Numbered from the stretch's first letter, positions 34,613 through 44,258 are shown. The stretch: DNA of 49,593 bases from Bacteroidota bacterium (GCA_025363015.1 JANYEQ010000110.1:1-49593), one strand, 5' to 3'. Numbers and translations: made by a program. Notes: generated by a model not told the origin, from the letters alone.

Positions 34613-36187
34613 CTACTCTTTTAATATCCAACTGTATTGGTTTGTATTATTGTAATATACAAATAACATATAATTATCTTTTGTTAAGTTTAGTTTTTTT
34701 GTGTTAATAGTTAAAGTATTTTTTCCTTTTTTTATTTTTTTATTTTTAAATATAATTTTTTCAAAACTTGCATCTAAAGGCTTGTATAAAGCAATTGTAG
34801 CATGTGTGCTAATAATTGAACTGATATCAATCTTCATTTTATTAGTAAATGTAATTTGCTTTTGTAAATTTATTTCTAAATTATTTTTTAATAAATTATA
34901 ATCGTTTAAGGTTGTATCATTTATTATGGCAGTGTAAATACTTAATTCTTTTTTATCATTTATTTGCATCCAAATGGGTCTAATATTACTATTTACTGCG
35001 CTTAAGCCAATATAATCTCCAAAAAAAACTTCGGGAGCTGGCTTAAAAGGCTTTTGGTTTACTTTATAATAATCAAACTTTAAACCTCCATTTTTACTTA
35101 CTGCCATGTACACGTCTGTTAAAAAACCATCGGCAAAATTTTGTCGTGAATAATAGAGTAAATATAAATAACCTGTTGTTTGGTCTATCGTCAAAAAGGG
35201 CATAAATTGTTCTTTATGGTTGGGATGATAGGTAATTAAAATGGGCTCTGTCCAGTTTTCTCCTTTGTCATCACTATAAACTATAAATACATCTTTATTT
35301 TTTTCGCCATTTTTTTCATCACTCCAGCTAATATAAATTCGACCTTTGTAGGGGCTATTACTTAGGTCACAACTTGTAAAAGGCATGCCATTGGCTCTAA
35401 ACAAACCATCTACTTTATAATCCCAACCATTTTTTATGGGCGCAATAATTACTTCTTTTTCTAAAAATGTTTTTCCTCCATCTGTTGATTTATTAAATAC
35501 TAAGCCTTTTGGCCCAGCCCAAGCCACATAAATTTCACCATTAGGCCCCATACAAGGTACAGCGCCCTCAACAGTGTTATCACTATCAATACAATCGCCA
35601 GTATAATAACTAATTTTTTTTGGTTCGGCCCACGTTTGCCCACCATCCGTACTGTTGCTGTATCTTATTATGGATGTATCGGTAAGCGCATTACTTTCGT
35701 ATTTATCAAACTGTGTCCAGGTTACGTGTATGGTATTTGTTTTTTTATCCACGGAGGCCCAATGTTTATCTTGTACTTTTTTGTTATTTTTTCCAACCGC
35801 AGAGCAGCTTGCGTAGGTTTTACCAAAATCATTGCTTTTATTGGTTACTATTCTATCTACCCAATTGCCATCGGGTGTTATTTTTGGATTTGGAAACGAA
35901 AGGTGCATAAAATAGGCTGTTTGAGCTGTGTCCCAAAAAACTAAAGGGTCGCCATACACGCCAAATTTATCGCATAAAACGGATTGGCGTTGCCACGTTA
36001 AACCCGCATTATTACTATAATAAGCACTGGCAATGTTTGCCCCAGCAATTATGTGTTGTGTATTTTTAGGATTAATGGCAATGGTCACTTCCTCAGGCTC
36101 AAACTGGGAACTAATTAAAACATTTGGTAATTGTGCTTTAAAAAAAACAAAACATATTATTAAAATTAAACTTAAAAAAATACGCAT
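34613..36187 (-). CDS. Exported BNR-repeat (sialidase-like) beta-propeller protein
   Basis: The 524-residue protein has a signal peptide (MRIFLSLILIICFVFFKAQ) and a six-bladed-propeller pattern with Asp-box motifs: YSNNAGLTW, NKSNDFGKTY, NSTDGGQTW, KSTDGGKTF, YSDDKGENW and VSKNGGLKF. The R-I-P motif of true sialidases is not seen near the N-terminus, so substrate cleavage cannot be assumed. The last ~80 residues form a small beta domain that does not fit the classical T9SS sorting domain (SLDASFEKIIFKNKKIKKGK, ending YYNNTNQYSWILKE), although its MKIDISSIISTHATIALYKP strand is reminiscent of one. It is 18 bp downstream of yqeY on the minus strand, and probably shares its transcript. Confidence 0.82.
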   Translation of the reverse strand: MRIFLSLILIICFVFFKAQLPNVLISSQFEPEEVTIAINPKNTQHIIAGANIASAYYSNNAGLTWQRQSVLCDKFGVYGDPLVFWDTAQTAYFMHLSFPNPKITPDGNWVDRIVTNKSNDFGKTYASCSAVGKNNKKVQDKHWASVDKKTNTIHVTWTQFDKYESNALTDTSIIRYSNSTDGGQTWAEPKKISYYTGDCIDSDNTVEGAVPCMGPNGEIYVAWAGPKGLVFNKSTDGGKTFLEKEVIIAPIKNGWDYKVDGLFRANGMPFTSCDLSNSPYKGRIYISWSDEKNGEKNKDVFIVYSDDKGENWTEPILITYHPNHKEQFMPFLTIDQTTGYLYLLYYSRQNFADGFLTDVYMAVSKNGGLKFDYYKVNQKPFKPAPEVFFGDYIGLSAVNSNIRPIWMQINDKKELSIYTAIINDTTLNDYNLLKNNLEINLQKQITFTNKMKIDISSIISTHATIALYKPLDASFEKIIFKNKKIKKGKNTLTINTKKLNLTKDNYMLFVYYNNTNQYSWILKE

Positions 36188-36205
36188 AATTTATTTAAAG
36201 TAAAT

Positions 36206-36646
36206 TTACCCCAGTAATTGTTTAATTAAAGTAGATACTATTTTATTATCGGCTTTGCCAGCAAATAATTTATTGGCAGCACCCATTACTTTACCCATTT
36301 CGGCTGGGTTTGTAACGCCTAATTGCGCTATTAATGTTACAAGTTTGGTTTTAATTTCGTCTTCGCTTAATTGCTTTGGCAAATAACTTTCAATAACGTT
36401 GGCTTGAAAATTTTCAACCTCTTCTAAGTCTGGGCGATTTTGTGTTTTATATATTTCGGCCGATTCTTTTCGTTTTTTTACTTCTTTTTGCAAGGCTTTG
36501 TTTGCGCTGTCTTCGGTTAAACCTTCAGACGATGTTTTTAGTAATAATAAAACTGATTTTACAGCACGTAAGGCTTCTAGTTTTTTAGAATCTTTAGCTA
36601 GCATGGCTGTTTTTATATCGGCATTTATTGTTTCTTCTATATTCAT
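36206..36646 (-). CDS. yqeY: GatB/YqeY domain-containing protein
   Basis: The 146-residue cytoplasmic protein is all helical and covers one YqeY domain: an N-terminal helix (IEETINADIKTAMLAKDSKK), LEALRAVKSVLLL, a KEVKKRKESAEIYK helix with RPDLEEVENFQ, ESYLPKQLSEDEIK and a C-terminal GKVMGAANKLFAGKADNKIV. This is related to the tRNA-binding tail domain of GatB and GatE, and stand-alone YqeY proteins are presumed to act near tRNA amidation or tRNA metabolism, without a firm role. It is the first gene of a short minus-strand unit with the BNR protein. The upstream gap holds a decayed toxin-antitoxin locus reading away. Confidence 0.92.
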   Translation of the reverse strand: MNIEETINADIKTAMLAKDSKKLEALRAVKSVLLLLKTSSEGLTEDSANKALQKEVKKRKESAEIYKTQNRPDLEEVENFQANVIESYLPKQLSEDEIKTKLVTLIAQLGVTNPAEMGKVMGAANKLFAGKADNKIVSTLIKQLLG

Positions 36647-36768
36647 TGTTGTTGTTTTATTTTAAAGCATAAAGTTATAAATAATTTGGTGTAACTACCT
36701 GCAATACTTTGAAAAGTATAAAATTATTAGTAAATTTAATTAAGTAATTTTTATAAAAGTGATTTAAA

Positions 36769-36897
36769 ATGCAAGTAGTATTAGAAACTAAAGATAAAAA
36801 AGGATTACACCTGTTAGATGTGATTAAAGATTTACCCTATGTAAAATAACCTTTTACTAAAAAAAAGCACTAATGCACAAGATTTTTAAATGAATTA
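36769..36897 (+). pseudogene. Remnant of an antitoxin gene
   Basis: An ATG at 36769 opens a 26-codon frame (MQVVLETKDKKGLHLLDVIK, then DLPYVK) closed by TAA at 36847. In the same frame the decayed sequence continues with PFTKKK, a second TAA at 36871, and FLNEL at about 36883-36897. I recall the opening and the FLNEL-type end from short antitoxins paired with RelE/ParE toxins in Bacteroidota; the middle appears to be deleted. The end overlaps the start of the toxin remnant, as in intact pairs. It cannot make a functional protein. Confidence 0.55.
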
Positions 36898-37184
36898 AAA
36901 AGTAAAATCAATTGATGTTTTTGAAAAACAAGCCAAAAGGCTTATTAAAAAATATGCGTTACTAAACAAAGAACTATTAGAGTTAATTAAACAAATATAA
37001 AAACCCTGTACAGGGAATTGCAATTGGCAAAAACTGTTTCAAAATCCGAATTTCTATCGCATCAAAAGGCAAAGATAAAAGTAGCGGTGCAAGAATTATT
37101 ACAACTCTAGTTGTTACTGAAGAAACTGTTTATCTACTTTCTATTTACAATAAATCTGAAAAAGAAAATTTTATATATAAATAG
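36890..37184 (+). pseudogene. Remnant of a RelE/ParE-family toxin gene
   Basis: ATG at 36890 is followed by a stop at codon 3 (36896-36898), then a clear toxin-like N-terminus in that frame (VKSIDVFEKQAKRLIKKYA, then KELLELIK) ending at TAA 36998-37000. The rest of the toxin lies in another frame from about 36996: YKNPVQGIAIGKNCFKIRIS, ASKGKDKSSGARIITTLVV, VYLLSIYNKSEKENFIYK, stop at 37182-37184. Both halves match the RelE/ParE toxin pattern (K-x-R-x-x-I-x-S-K-G-K, S-G-A-R-I-I-T, Y-x-K-S-E). One nonsense change and one frameshift make it inactive. It lies immediately downstream of, and overlaps, the antitoxin remnant. Confidence 0.75.
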
Positions 37185-37325
37185 CTTGCTGAGCTTTTGA
37201 AATTAGTTGATAAATAATTTTATTTAAAGCGAACCTTCAAAGTTTTAATATTTGGATGTAGAACCCTCTAAATTTTTATTTTCCCAATAATTTTACGTTA
37301 TTTGGGTTTCTAAATTTTTACATAT

Positions 37326-38870
37326 ATGAAGGTTGGCATTCCAGCGGAAATATCTCCAAACGAACTAAGAGTTGCCGCAACTCCTAAAACTGTTAAGCGT
37401 TTGCAAAAGCAAGGCTTTGAAGTTCAAATTCAAAAAGGGGCTGGTCTTAAAGCCAATTTTTCAGATAAAGAGTTTGAAGAAGCAGGTGCTAAAATAGTAG
37501 GCACAGCGGCTGAAATATACAGTCAGTCAGATATTGTATTAAAAGTAAAAGAACCAAGCGTTGAAGAAGTGGCTTTAATGCGCGAAGGTTTGGTAATGCT
37601 AAGTTATTTATGGCCAGCACAAAACCAAGAGTTATTAAAATTATTAGCCGATAAAAAAGTAAATGCCGTGGCCATGGATGCCATTCCGCGTATTTCTCGC
37701 GCACAAAAAATGGATGTGTTATCATCTATGGCAAACATTGCAGGCTACAGAGCAGTAATAGAAGGTTCTTATCATTTCGGACGTTTTTTAAACGGACAAA
37801 TTACAGCCGCAGGAAAGGTAGAACCTGCAAAGGTTTTAGTAATTGGTGCGGGTGTGGCAGGCTTAGCCGCTATTGGTGCGGCCAATTCGTTAGGTGCCAT
37901 TGTGCGTGCCTTTGATACGCGTAAAGAAGTAGCAGAACAAATTGAATCAATGGGCGCGCAATTTCTTACAATAGAAATTGAAGAAGATGGCGCTACATCA
38001 TCGGGCTACTCAAAAGAAATGAGTAAGGAGTTTATTGAAGCCGAGATGAAATTATTTTTAGAGCAAGCTAAAGAATGCGATATTGTTATTACTACAGCAC
38101 AAATTCCTGGCAGACCTGCTCCTAAATTATGGATGGATTACCATGTGGCAGCTATGAAACCAGGTTCGGTAATTGTAGATTTAGCGGCGTCAACGGGTGG
38201 TAACTGTGCCCTTACAAAAAATGGCGAAGTTTACACAACAGATAATGGCGTTACTATGGTTGGTAAATTAAATCAATTACCAAGTCAGGCTTCACAATTA
38301 TATGGTAATAACTTATGTCATTTATTAGATGATATGGGTAAAGCCGAAAAATGGAAAATAGATATGGAAGATGCTGTTGTTAGTAGAGCAATGGTAACGT
38401 ATAATGGCAAAATTAATTGGCCACCAGCGCCGCTTCCGGTAAGCCCTACGGCAGGCGGAAAAGTAAAAGTGGTTCCTCCAACTGCAGAAGAATTAAAACT
38501 ATCTGATGCTGTAAAATCTAAAAAAGCAGCCACGTCAATGGTTATTCAGTTAGGTGTAGTTGGTGCTTTATTATTTTTTGTTGGACGTTTTGCACCCCCT
38601 GAATTTATTCAACACTTTACGGTTTTTGTATTAGCTGTTTTTGTGGGTTGGCAATTGATTTCAAATGTAGCGCACTCCTTACACACCCCTTTAATGGCGG
38701 TAACTAATGCCATTAGCGGTATTATAGTTGTAGGTGGTTTATTGCAAACTACCGATGATATAAAAAGCCCAATGACCATACTTGCTTTTATTGCCATTTT
38801 AGTAGCGAGCATTAATATTGTTGGAGGTTTTATGGTAACGCATCGTATGTTGAAAATGTTTAAAAAATAA
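37326..38870 (+). CDS. pntA: NAD(P) transhydrogenase subunit alpha
   Basis: Proton-translocating transhydrogenase alpha subunit, 514 residues, the length of the fused bacterial form. The NAD(H)-binding domain I fills residues about 1-380: [20 protein letters not shown] at the start, [20 protein letters not shown] (Rossmann loop) near 170-190, [16 protein letters not shown] and a [13 protein letters not shown] segment. Four membrane helices of domain II occupy about 400-510 ([57 protein letters not shown]). With PntB it moves hydride between NADH and NADP+ coupled to proton flow, supplying NADPH. pntB follows after a 114-bp gap with an inverted repeat. Confidence 0.97.
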   Translation: MKVGIPAEISPNELRVAATPKTVKRLQKQGFEVQIQKGAGLKANFSDKEFEEAGAKIVGTAAEIYSQSDIVLKVKEPSVEEVALMREGLVMLSYLWPAQNQELLKLLADKKVNAVAMDAIPRISRAQKMDVLSSMANIAGYRAVIEGSYHFGRFLNGQITAAGKVEPAKVLVIGAGVAGLAAIGAANSLGAIVRAFDTRKEVAEQIESMGAQFLTIEIEEDGATSSGYSKEMSKEFIEAEMKLFLEQAKECDIVITTAQIPGRPAPKLWMDYHVAAMKPGSVIVDLAASTGGNCALTKNGEVYTTDNGVTMVGKLNQLPSQASQLYGNNLCHLLDDMGKAEKWKIDMEDAVVSRAMVTYNGKINWPPAPLPVSPTAGGKVKVVPPTAEELKLSDAVKSKKAATSMVIQLGVVGALLFFVGRFAPPEFIQHFTVFVLAVFVGWQLISNVAHSLHTPLMAVTNAISGIIVVGGLLQTTDDIKSPMTILAFIAILVASINIVGGFMVTHRMLKMFKK

Positions 38871-38872
38871 TG

Positions 38873-38925
38873 CTTCGACAGGCTCAGCAACCTGCTTCGT
38901 TAGCTGGTTAGTGAGCTTGTCGAAC
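38873..38925. repeat. REP-like imperfect inverted repeat between pntA and pntB
   Basis: Left arm at 38873-38892 (cttcgacaggctcagcaacc) and right arm at 38906-38925 pair at 16 of 20 positions (one of the mismatches allows a G-U pair), around a 13-nt loop. The motif resembles the cttcgacaggctcag / gagcttgtcgaa elements that I recall as dispersed intergenic repeats in many bacterial genomes. It starts 2 bp after the pntA stop and is richer in G+C than the surrounding gap. It could stabilise the upstream mRNA or dampen expression of pntB. Confidence 0.7.
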
Positions 38926-38984
38926 CGCAAAAAATTTTCAAATAATTAAATTAATTAAATAATAAAAAGAGTTAAAAAAATATT

Positions 38985-40379
38985 ATGGCTATAGGAATTC
39001 AAACAGCAGCTTATTTATTTGCAAGTATTCTGTTCATATTAAGTTTAGGAGGTTTGTCCTCACAAGAATCTGCAAAACGTGGTGTATTTTATGGCATTAT
39101 TGGAATGGCTATTGCCATTTTAGCCACCGTATTAGGCGAAGGCGTTGCCGGACAAGTGTATATTATTATTGCTATTGCTATAGCATCGCTAATTGGTTTA
39201 ATGCTTGCTCGTAAAGTAGAAATGACAGCCATGCCGCAGTTAGTAGCTATTTTACATAGTTTTGTAGGATTAGCCGCTGTGTTAGTTGGTTTTGGTTCTT
39301 ACTTAGATTCTAGAACACACCAACTACAAGGTGCTGCACATATTATACATTTAGTAGAAGTATTTATTGGTATTTTTATTGGTGCTATTACATTTACAGG
39401 CTCTATCATTGCTTGGGGAAAATTAGAAGGTAAAATACGTAGTAAGGCATTATTGTATCCTGGCAGACATGCTGTAAACATTGTATTATTAGTAGTATGT
39501 ATTGTATTGGGTGTTTTATTTGCACAACAAGAAGGCACTGGTGGGTTATTGTATTTAAGTATTATGACCGCTATTGCAAGTTTTATTGGTGTGATGTTGG
39601 TTATGGCAATTGGTGGTGGCGATATGCCAGTAGTCGTTTCTATGCTTAATTCTTATTCTGGTTGGGCAGCATCGGCCGCAGGTTTTATGTTAGGTAACGA
39701 TTTATTAATTGTTACTGGCGCTTTAGTTGGTAGTTCAGGTGCTATTCTTTCTATACACATGTGCCATGCTATGAACCGTTCTTTTTTCTCTGTAATTTTA
39801 GGAGGTTTTGGTAATGCGCCAGCTAAAGGCGAAGCAAAAGCTATTGAAGGCGAAGTAACCGCATTAAATCATGAAGAGGTTGCGGGTTTATTAAAAGAAG
39901 CTAAATCAGTAGTAATTGTGCCAGGTTACGGCATGGCAGTTGCCAAAGCGCAATACCCTATTTACGATATGGTACAAACTTTACAAAAGGCAGGTAAAAA
40001 AGTTAGGTTTGCTATTCACCCAGTAGCAGGGCGTTTACCTGGGCACATGAATGTATTGTTGGCAGAGGCTAACGTACCTTATGATATTGTAATGGAAATG
40101 GACGAGATTAATGACGATATGCCAAATACAGATGTGGTAATGGTAATTGGCGCAAATGATGTGGTAAACCCAAGTGCACAAGATGATCCAGCAAGTTCTA
40201 TTTACGGCATGCCCGTAATTGAAGCTTGGAAAGCCGAGAAAGTAATTATTATGAAACGCTCTATGAGTGCTGGTTACTCCGGCGAAGACAACCCTTTATT
40301 TTACAAACCAAATTCAGAAATGTTGTATGGTGATGCAAAAGTAAGTGTAGAGAAGATAATGAGTTTTTTGAAGAGTTAG
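38985..40379 (+). CDS. pntB: NAD(P) transhydrogenase subunit beta
   Basis: Beta subunit of the proton-translocating transhydrogenase, 464 residues, normal length. About nine membrane helices span residues 5-255 (domain II), including [26 protein letters not shown] and [24 protein letters not shown]. The NADP(H)-binding domain III covers about 290-464: [15 protein letters not shown] (dinucleotide loop), [40 protein letters not shown] and [18 protein letters not shown]. It follows pntA on the same strand after the REP-like repeat and is expected to be co-transcribed. A weak hairpin and T-run lie downstream. Confidence 0.97.
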   Translation: MAIGIQTAAYLFASILFILSLGGLSSQESAKRGVFYGIIGMAIAILATVLGEGVAGQVYIIIAIAIASLIGLMLARKVEMTAMPQLVAILHSFVGLAAVLVGFGSYLDSRTHQLQGAAHIIHLVEVFIGIFIGAITFTGSIIAWGKLEGKIRSKALLYPGRHAVNIVLLVVCIVLGVLFAQQEGTGGLLYLSIMTAIASFIGVMLVMAIGGGDMPVVVSMLNSYSGWAASAAGFMLGNDLLIVTGALVGSSGAILSIHMCHAMNRSFFSVILGGFGNAPAKGEAKAIEGEVTALNHEEVAGLLKEAKSVVIVPGYGMAVAKAQYPIYDMVQTLQKAGKKVRFAIHPVAGRLPGHMNVLLAEANVPYDIVMEMDEINDDMPNTDVVMVIGANDVVNPSAQDDPASSIYGMPVIEAWKAEKVIIMKRSMSAGYSGEDNPLFYKPNSEMLYGDAKVSVEKIMSFLKS

Positions 40380-40420
40380 TTTTTTATATCTAAAACAAAT
40401 AGAAATATCTGATATAAAAC

Positions 40421-40457
40421 CTATGTTTAAATCATTTAAAAACATAGAATAATTTTT
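40421..40457 (+). terminator. Possible terminator after pntB
   Basis: An 8-bp inverted repeat (ctatgttt at 40421-40428, aaacatag at 40440-40447) is followed by an aattttttt run. The stem is AT-rich and weak, so termination efficiency is uncertain. The rest of the 218-bp gap to the DUF6624 gene shows no other feature. Confidence 0.4.
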
Positions 40458-40597
40458 TTATTTGAGAGTTGCCATTTTTATAAGTATTACTAGTTACATA
40501 TAAATAACTAAGATTAGACACAATGATAGATGATATATACCATCGTTTAGATGTTTGATTGTATTTTAACCTGCTACTTACAAGAGGTATAGTAATT

Positions 40598-41305
40598 CTA
40601 TAATTCGTATTTTATATTATTTTGCAGAGCATACACTTCAATGGGTTTTAGCCCAATCTCCTGTCTGCGTTCGTTTACATTTTTTCTTTCTGCTATAGTA
40701 ACAAACTTTTTTTCTCCTGTATTCATATTGGCTGTAATTTGAGTTCCAAAAATTTGTTTTTGATGTTCAACAACTGCTTTTCTATCTACCAATATTGCAT
40801 AATTTTCTGGAGCTAAAGTGCCAGATTTTACTGCATTTTCCATTACGGTTAAAAATTTACTTTGTGTTTTTAAATCAGAATTTTGAATAACCGTAAATAA
40901 TGTATAATTGTTTTGTGCGCCAATTCTATCAGCCCCTAGCCAACCATATTTGTTAATAATGCTTGTAACTTTGGCAATATGAATGGAATCATTATAGCAT
41001 TTCATTTCGTATATTTTTTGTACCTCGCTCGAATTACTGGCATTCGTTTTAATTGCATCTACAAGGAGTAAAATATTAGTTTGATTTATGGCGTTTATCT
41101 CATTTAACTGTTGAGAAACAATATCATTTATTTTCTTTTTATAATTTGCAAGCTCATCTTTTTTATAGGTCTCCTCATGTTCAAGCTCTCTTAATTTATT
41201 TTCAATGGTTAAATTTCTTTTCTCTGGTAATAAACAATAACCAATAGTAAAAATGCTAAGCAAACATGATAGTATAAAAAGTGTATTTAGTAGGTTTTTT
41301 TTCAT
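40598..41305 (-). CDS. DUF6624-like exported or membrane-anchored protein
   Basis: The 235-residue protein starts with a hydrophobic segment (LLNTLFILSCLLSIFTIGYCLL, about 4-25), which acts as signal or anchor, then a long charged coiled-coil-like helix (about 28-90). The C-terminal half has the pattern of DUF6624: KYGWLGADRIGAQNNYTLFT, VIQNSDLKTQSKFLTVMENA, YAILVDRKAVVEHQKQIFGT and LKPIEVY. The family has no known function. It is the last gene of the minus-strand group, 57 bp after the GlcD-like gene. The DUF assignment rests on recall of the GTQ-type motif and is not certain. Confidence 0.75.
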   Translation of the reverse strand: MKKNLLNTLFILSCLLSIFTIGYCLLPEKRNLTIENKLRELEHEETYKKDELANYKKKINDIVSQQLNEINAINQTNILLLVDAIKTNASNSSEVQKIYEMKCYNDSIHIAKVTSIINKYGWLGADRIGAQNNYTLFTVIQNSDLKTQSKFLTVMENAVKSGTLAPENYAILVDRKAVVEHQKQIFGTQITANMNTGEKKFVTIAERKNVNERRQEIGLKPIEVYALQNNIKYEL

Positions 41306-41362
41306 AATTTGAAGATAAAAAAAAAATTAACGGATAGCTTTTAATTTGCATTGTTTAACAAA

Positions 41363-42775
41363 TTAATCAAAAATTTTACCTGGGTTTAAAATGTAATTGG
41401 GGTCAAATACTTGTTTAATGTTTTTCATTAATTGTAAATGGTAAGGGCTAAATACAATTGGTAAATAGTTTTTTTGTACTAAGCCAATGCCATGCTCGCC
41501 ACTAATGGTTCCGCCAAGGGCTTTACATAATTCAAAAATTTCGGTAATACCTTTTGGTAAATCGTTTTCCCAAACGGCATCGCTTAAATTACCTTTAATA
41601 ATATTTACGTGTAAATTACCGTCGCCCGCATGGCCGTAACAAACAGAATTAAAGCCATATTTTTTACCAATGGCTTTAACGCCCTTTAAAAGTTTTGGTA
41701 ATTCGGCACGTGGCACCACGGTATCTTCTTCTTTATACACACTATTACTTTTAACGGCTTCGCCTACTTTACGGCGTATTTTCCATAAGGCATTTTTTTG
41801 TTCGGCACTATCGGCAAATAAAATTTCATCGCTGTTGTGTTGTGTCATAATTGTGCTAATTATTTCGCAATCTGCCAATAGCAGGTCTAAATTATTTCCA
41901 TCAACTTCTATTAATAATAATGCTTGCCATTCGGGTTTTATTTTAAAAGTAACATCGCCAGCATATTTAATACTCCAATCAATTGCATCGCGTTCCATAA
42001 ACTCCATAGCACTTGGCGTAATACCTGCTCTAAATACTTGCCCAACAGCTTCGCAGGCCTCTTCGGCATTTTTAAAAGGCACTAACATTAATAAATCGTG
42101 CTTTGGTAATGGAATTAATTTAAAAACAATTTTGGTTACAATGCCCAAGGTGCCTTCGCTACCAACCATTAAATGCGTTAGGTTGTAGCCAGTACTGTAC
42201 TTTAGGGTGTTAGCGCCTGTCCAAATAATTTCGCCGTTTGGCAAAACCACTTCTAAGTTTAACACATAATCGCGGGTGGTGCCATATTTTACCGCTTTGG
42301 GACCACCGCTACTATGTGCAATGTTTCCGCCAAGGCTGCAACTTCCCCAACTGGCAGGGTCGGGAGGATAAAAGAGATTTAATTTTTTTACTTCTTCTTG
42401 AAAAACATAATTAATAACACCTGGTTCAACTGTGGCTTGTAGGTTGCGCTCGTCAATAGATATAATTTTATTAAATTTTTCCATACTTAAAAGTACACCA
42501 CCTTTAATAGGCAATGCACCACCACTTAAACCAGTGCCAGCACCACGTGTGGTTAATGGTAGTAAATGTGTGTTGCAAATTTTTGCAATGGCACTAACCA
42601 TACTAACGGTTTGCGGCTTAACAATTATTTCGGGCAAAAAAACCAAATCTTCGGTTTCATCGCGCCCGTATTTTTGTAATTGTTCACCAGTTGAGGTGAT
42701 ATATTCTTCGCCTACAATTTGTTTTAATTCGTTAAATAAAGTTGGCGATACTTTGTTATAATTTTTGATGGACAT
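41363..42775 (-). CDS. FAD-binding oxidoreductase, GlcD / D-lactate dehydrogenase type
   Basis: The 470-residue flavoprotein is of the VAO/PCMH fold. The FAD-binding domain shows RGAGTGLSGGALPIKGGVLL (about 77-96), YPPDPASWGSCSLGGNIAHS and SGGPKAVKYGTTRDYVLNLEVVLPNGEI. The substrate domain contains LTHLMVGSEGTLGIVTKI, CYGHAGDGNLHVNI (metal/substrate site H-A-G-D-G-N) and the C-terminal GGTISGEHGIGLVQK and DPNYILNPGKIFD. This fits a glycolate or D-2-hydroxy acid (D-lactate) dehydrogenase. No GlcE or GlcF partner is next to it, so it is either a single-subunit enzyme or works with partners elsewhere. It lies 29 bp after the HAD gene. Confidence 0.9.
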   Translation of the reverse strand: MSIKNYNKVSPTLFNELKQIVGEEYITSTGEQLQKYGRDETEDLVFLPEIIVKPQTVSMVSAIAKICNTHLLPLTTRGAGTGLSGGALPIKGGVLLSMEKFNKIISIDERNLQATVEPGVINYVFQEEVKKLNLFYPPDPASWGSCSLGGNIAHSSGGPKAVKYGTTRDYVLNLEVVLPNGEIIWTGANTLKYSTGYNLTHLMVGSEGTLGIVTKIVFKLIPLPKHDLLMLVPFKNAEEACEAVGQVFRAGITPSAMEFMERDAIDWSIKYAGDVTFKIKPEWQALLLIEVDGNNLDLLLADCEIISTIMTQHNSDEILFADSAEQKNALWKIRRKVGEAVKSNSVYKEEDTVVPRAELPKLLKGVKAIGKKYGFNSVCYGHAGDGNLHVNIIKGNLSDAVWENDLPKGITEIFELCKALGGTISGEHGIGLVQKNYLPIVFSPYHLQLMKNIKQVFDPNYILNPGKIFD

Positions 42776-42804
42776 ATTAAAAATTTATTGGCTAAATTAC
42801 TATT

Positions 42805-43500
42805 TTAAAAAATTGTAAGTAATTGTTTAAGATTTTTTATTTGATTTGGCATGTCAGCAACGATGTTTTCGTTTAACCAAATGCTTTGCCAGCCTGCATT
42901 TTGAGCACCTAAAATATCGGCCTCATAACTATCTCCAATCATAATGCATTCTTCACTAACGGTGTTATTAATAGTTTGAGCGTGTATAAATAATTGTTTA
43001 TCGGGCTTGGTTAGATTATGCTCTTCGCTAATAATAATACTTGTAAAATAATGGCTAATGTTACAGGTATTAATTTTAATGTTTTGAACTTCTTTAAAGC
43101 CATTTGTAATAATATGAAGTTTGTAATTAGGTTTTAAAAAATTTAAAACGTTGATACAGTTGTCTTTTAAAATTGTACCATGCGGCGAACGTTTCAAATA
43201 CTCGTTGGTAACCACCAAATTTAAATCGTAATTATTATACTTAAAATGCTTAAACGCCTCATTAAATCTATTATTACGTAAATACTCTTTGGTAATTTGT
43301 TTTTTATAATACTGTTGCCATAAGGCAGTATTAATTAATTTGTAGTGATGAAAAAATAAATTAAAGGTGGTGTTTAGTTTGTTTTGTAAGTTAAACTCTA
43401 CAAATAAATTTTGTAAAACGGCACTCGAATTTTTTTCAAAATCCCAAAGGGTATCATCTAAATCAAAAAATATATGTTTTATGTTTTTTGTGTTTACCAT
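42805..43500 (-). CDS. yjjG: HAD hydrolase, YjjG-like noncanonical nucleotidase
   Basis: The 231-residue cytoplasmic protein has a haloacid-dehalogenase fold. Motif I is FFDLDDTLWDF (nucleophile D13, acid D15), motif II IITNGFKEV (T in IITNG), motif III the Lys of LTKPDKQLF and motif IV GDSYEADILGAQNAGW. The W-D-F after motif I, the helical cap and the N-terminal FFDLDDTLWDFEKNS fit the YjjG subfamily, which dephosphorylates noncanonical pyrimidine nucleotides in other bacteria. Its start overlaps the end of the preceding minus-strand gene by 7 bp, so translation is probably coupled. Confidence 0.88.
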   Translation of the reverse strand: MVNTKNIKHIFFDLDDTLWDFEKNSSAVLQNLFVEFNLQNKLNTTFNLFFHHYKLINTALWQQYYKKQITKEYLRNNRFNEAFKHFKYNNYDLNLVVTNEYLKRSPHGTILKDNCINVLNFLKPNYKLHIITNGFKEVQNIKINTCNISHYFTSIIISEEHNLTKPDKQLFIHAQTINNTVSEECIMIGDSYEADILGAQNAGWQSIWLNENIVADMPNQIKNLKQLLTIF

Positions 43501-44258
43501 TTAATACCAATTCTATAATTTAAACTGTACCAAACATACGATTGTTTAGGGTTAATACGATTGGCATAGGAAAGAGAGACGATGCGCAAAAACCCAAAGC
43601 CAAGCGATAAATGCGATTCTAATTTGCGAGTAGGGTTTGAAAATTTTAAACCAAATTGTGTTTGAAGGGAGTAGCCTTCGAGGTTGGCTATAAACAAATC
43701 GGTACCATACCTAAAGCGTGGACCAATAAAATATTTTAAGTTTTGTTTTTTACCCAAATAAAAATTTACATCAAAGCCACTAATTATATTTGTGCCTGTG
43801 CCATGGTTGCGTTTGTAATTGTTTCTGGTAGTATCTACTGCGTTTTTATAAATACTTTCAAACGGGTTAAATGAAATAGAGAGTGGAATCATAAAACCAA
43901 TTTTATTATTTTTAGTTAAGCGTTCATAATTAAATGTAAACCTACCTAACAAAAAATTAAAAGGCTGTACGCCAAAATTATTTTGCTTTAATTTTATAGA
44001 ATCCAAAGCAGTAACTTTATTTTTTTTATCATCATTAGCAAATATATATCTAATACCATTATAGGTTTGAAGCATTACCAATTGATTTTTATTAGTTTCT
44101 GTTGTAGTGGCAGAAGTATCAAAATTTTTATAATACACCACATCTTTTGCAACGGATATTAGATAACAATTTTTTAGAGTGCCATTTTTAAAATACAGTT
44201 TATCTTGAGCCTTGGTTGTAAAAGCAAAAACTAAAAATATGTAAATTAATTTTTTCAT
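43494..44258 (-). CDS. Exported barrel-type protein of unknown function (254 aa)
   Basis: A signal peptide (MKKLIYIFLVFAFTTKA) is followed by QDKLYFKNGTLKNCYLIS, a short beta-domain of about 60 residues (ending near YNGIRYIFAND), and a C-terminal region with repeated amphipathic strands ending in YSLNYRIGIKW (the terminal aromatic typical of outer-membrane barrels). The gene before it encodes a protein with the same layout (QDKIYYINGLSK opening), so the two are likely paralogues by duplication. The start overlaps the upstream stop by 1 bp, and the stop overlaps the HAD start. No family name is recognised. Confidence 0.75.
   Translation of the reverse strand: MKKLIYIFLVFAFTTKAQDKLYFKNGTLKNCYLISVAKDVVYYKNFDTSATTTETNKNQLVMLQTYNGIRYIFANDDKKNKVTALDSIKLKQNNFGVQPFNFLLGRFTFNYERLTKNNKIGFMIPLSISFNPFESIYKNAVDTTRNNYKRNHGTGTNIISGFDVNFYLGKKQNLKYFIGPRFRYGTDLFIANLEGYSLQTQFGLKFSNPTRKLESHLSLGFGFLRIVSLSYANRINPKQSYVWYSLNYRIGIKW

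Larger units (their letters stand above)
36647..37325. other. 679-bp gap with decayed toxin-antitoxin pair
   Basis: No intact gene is present between yqeY and pntA. The centre holds the antitoxin and toxin remnants described separately. The flanks (36647-36768 and 37185-37325) are AT-rich and should carry the promoters of yqeY (leftward) and pntA (rightward), but no perfect TAnnTTTG element was identified. No insertion sequence or target-site duplication was recognised around the relic. Confidence 0.7.

Noticed and set aside
36647-37325. Possible small RNA or riboswitch in the gap before pntA
   Set aside because: The coding remnants of a toxin-antitoxin pair explain most of the gap, and no recognisable riboswitch core was seen.
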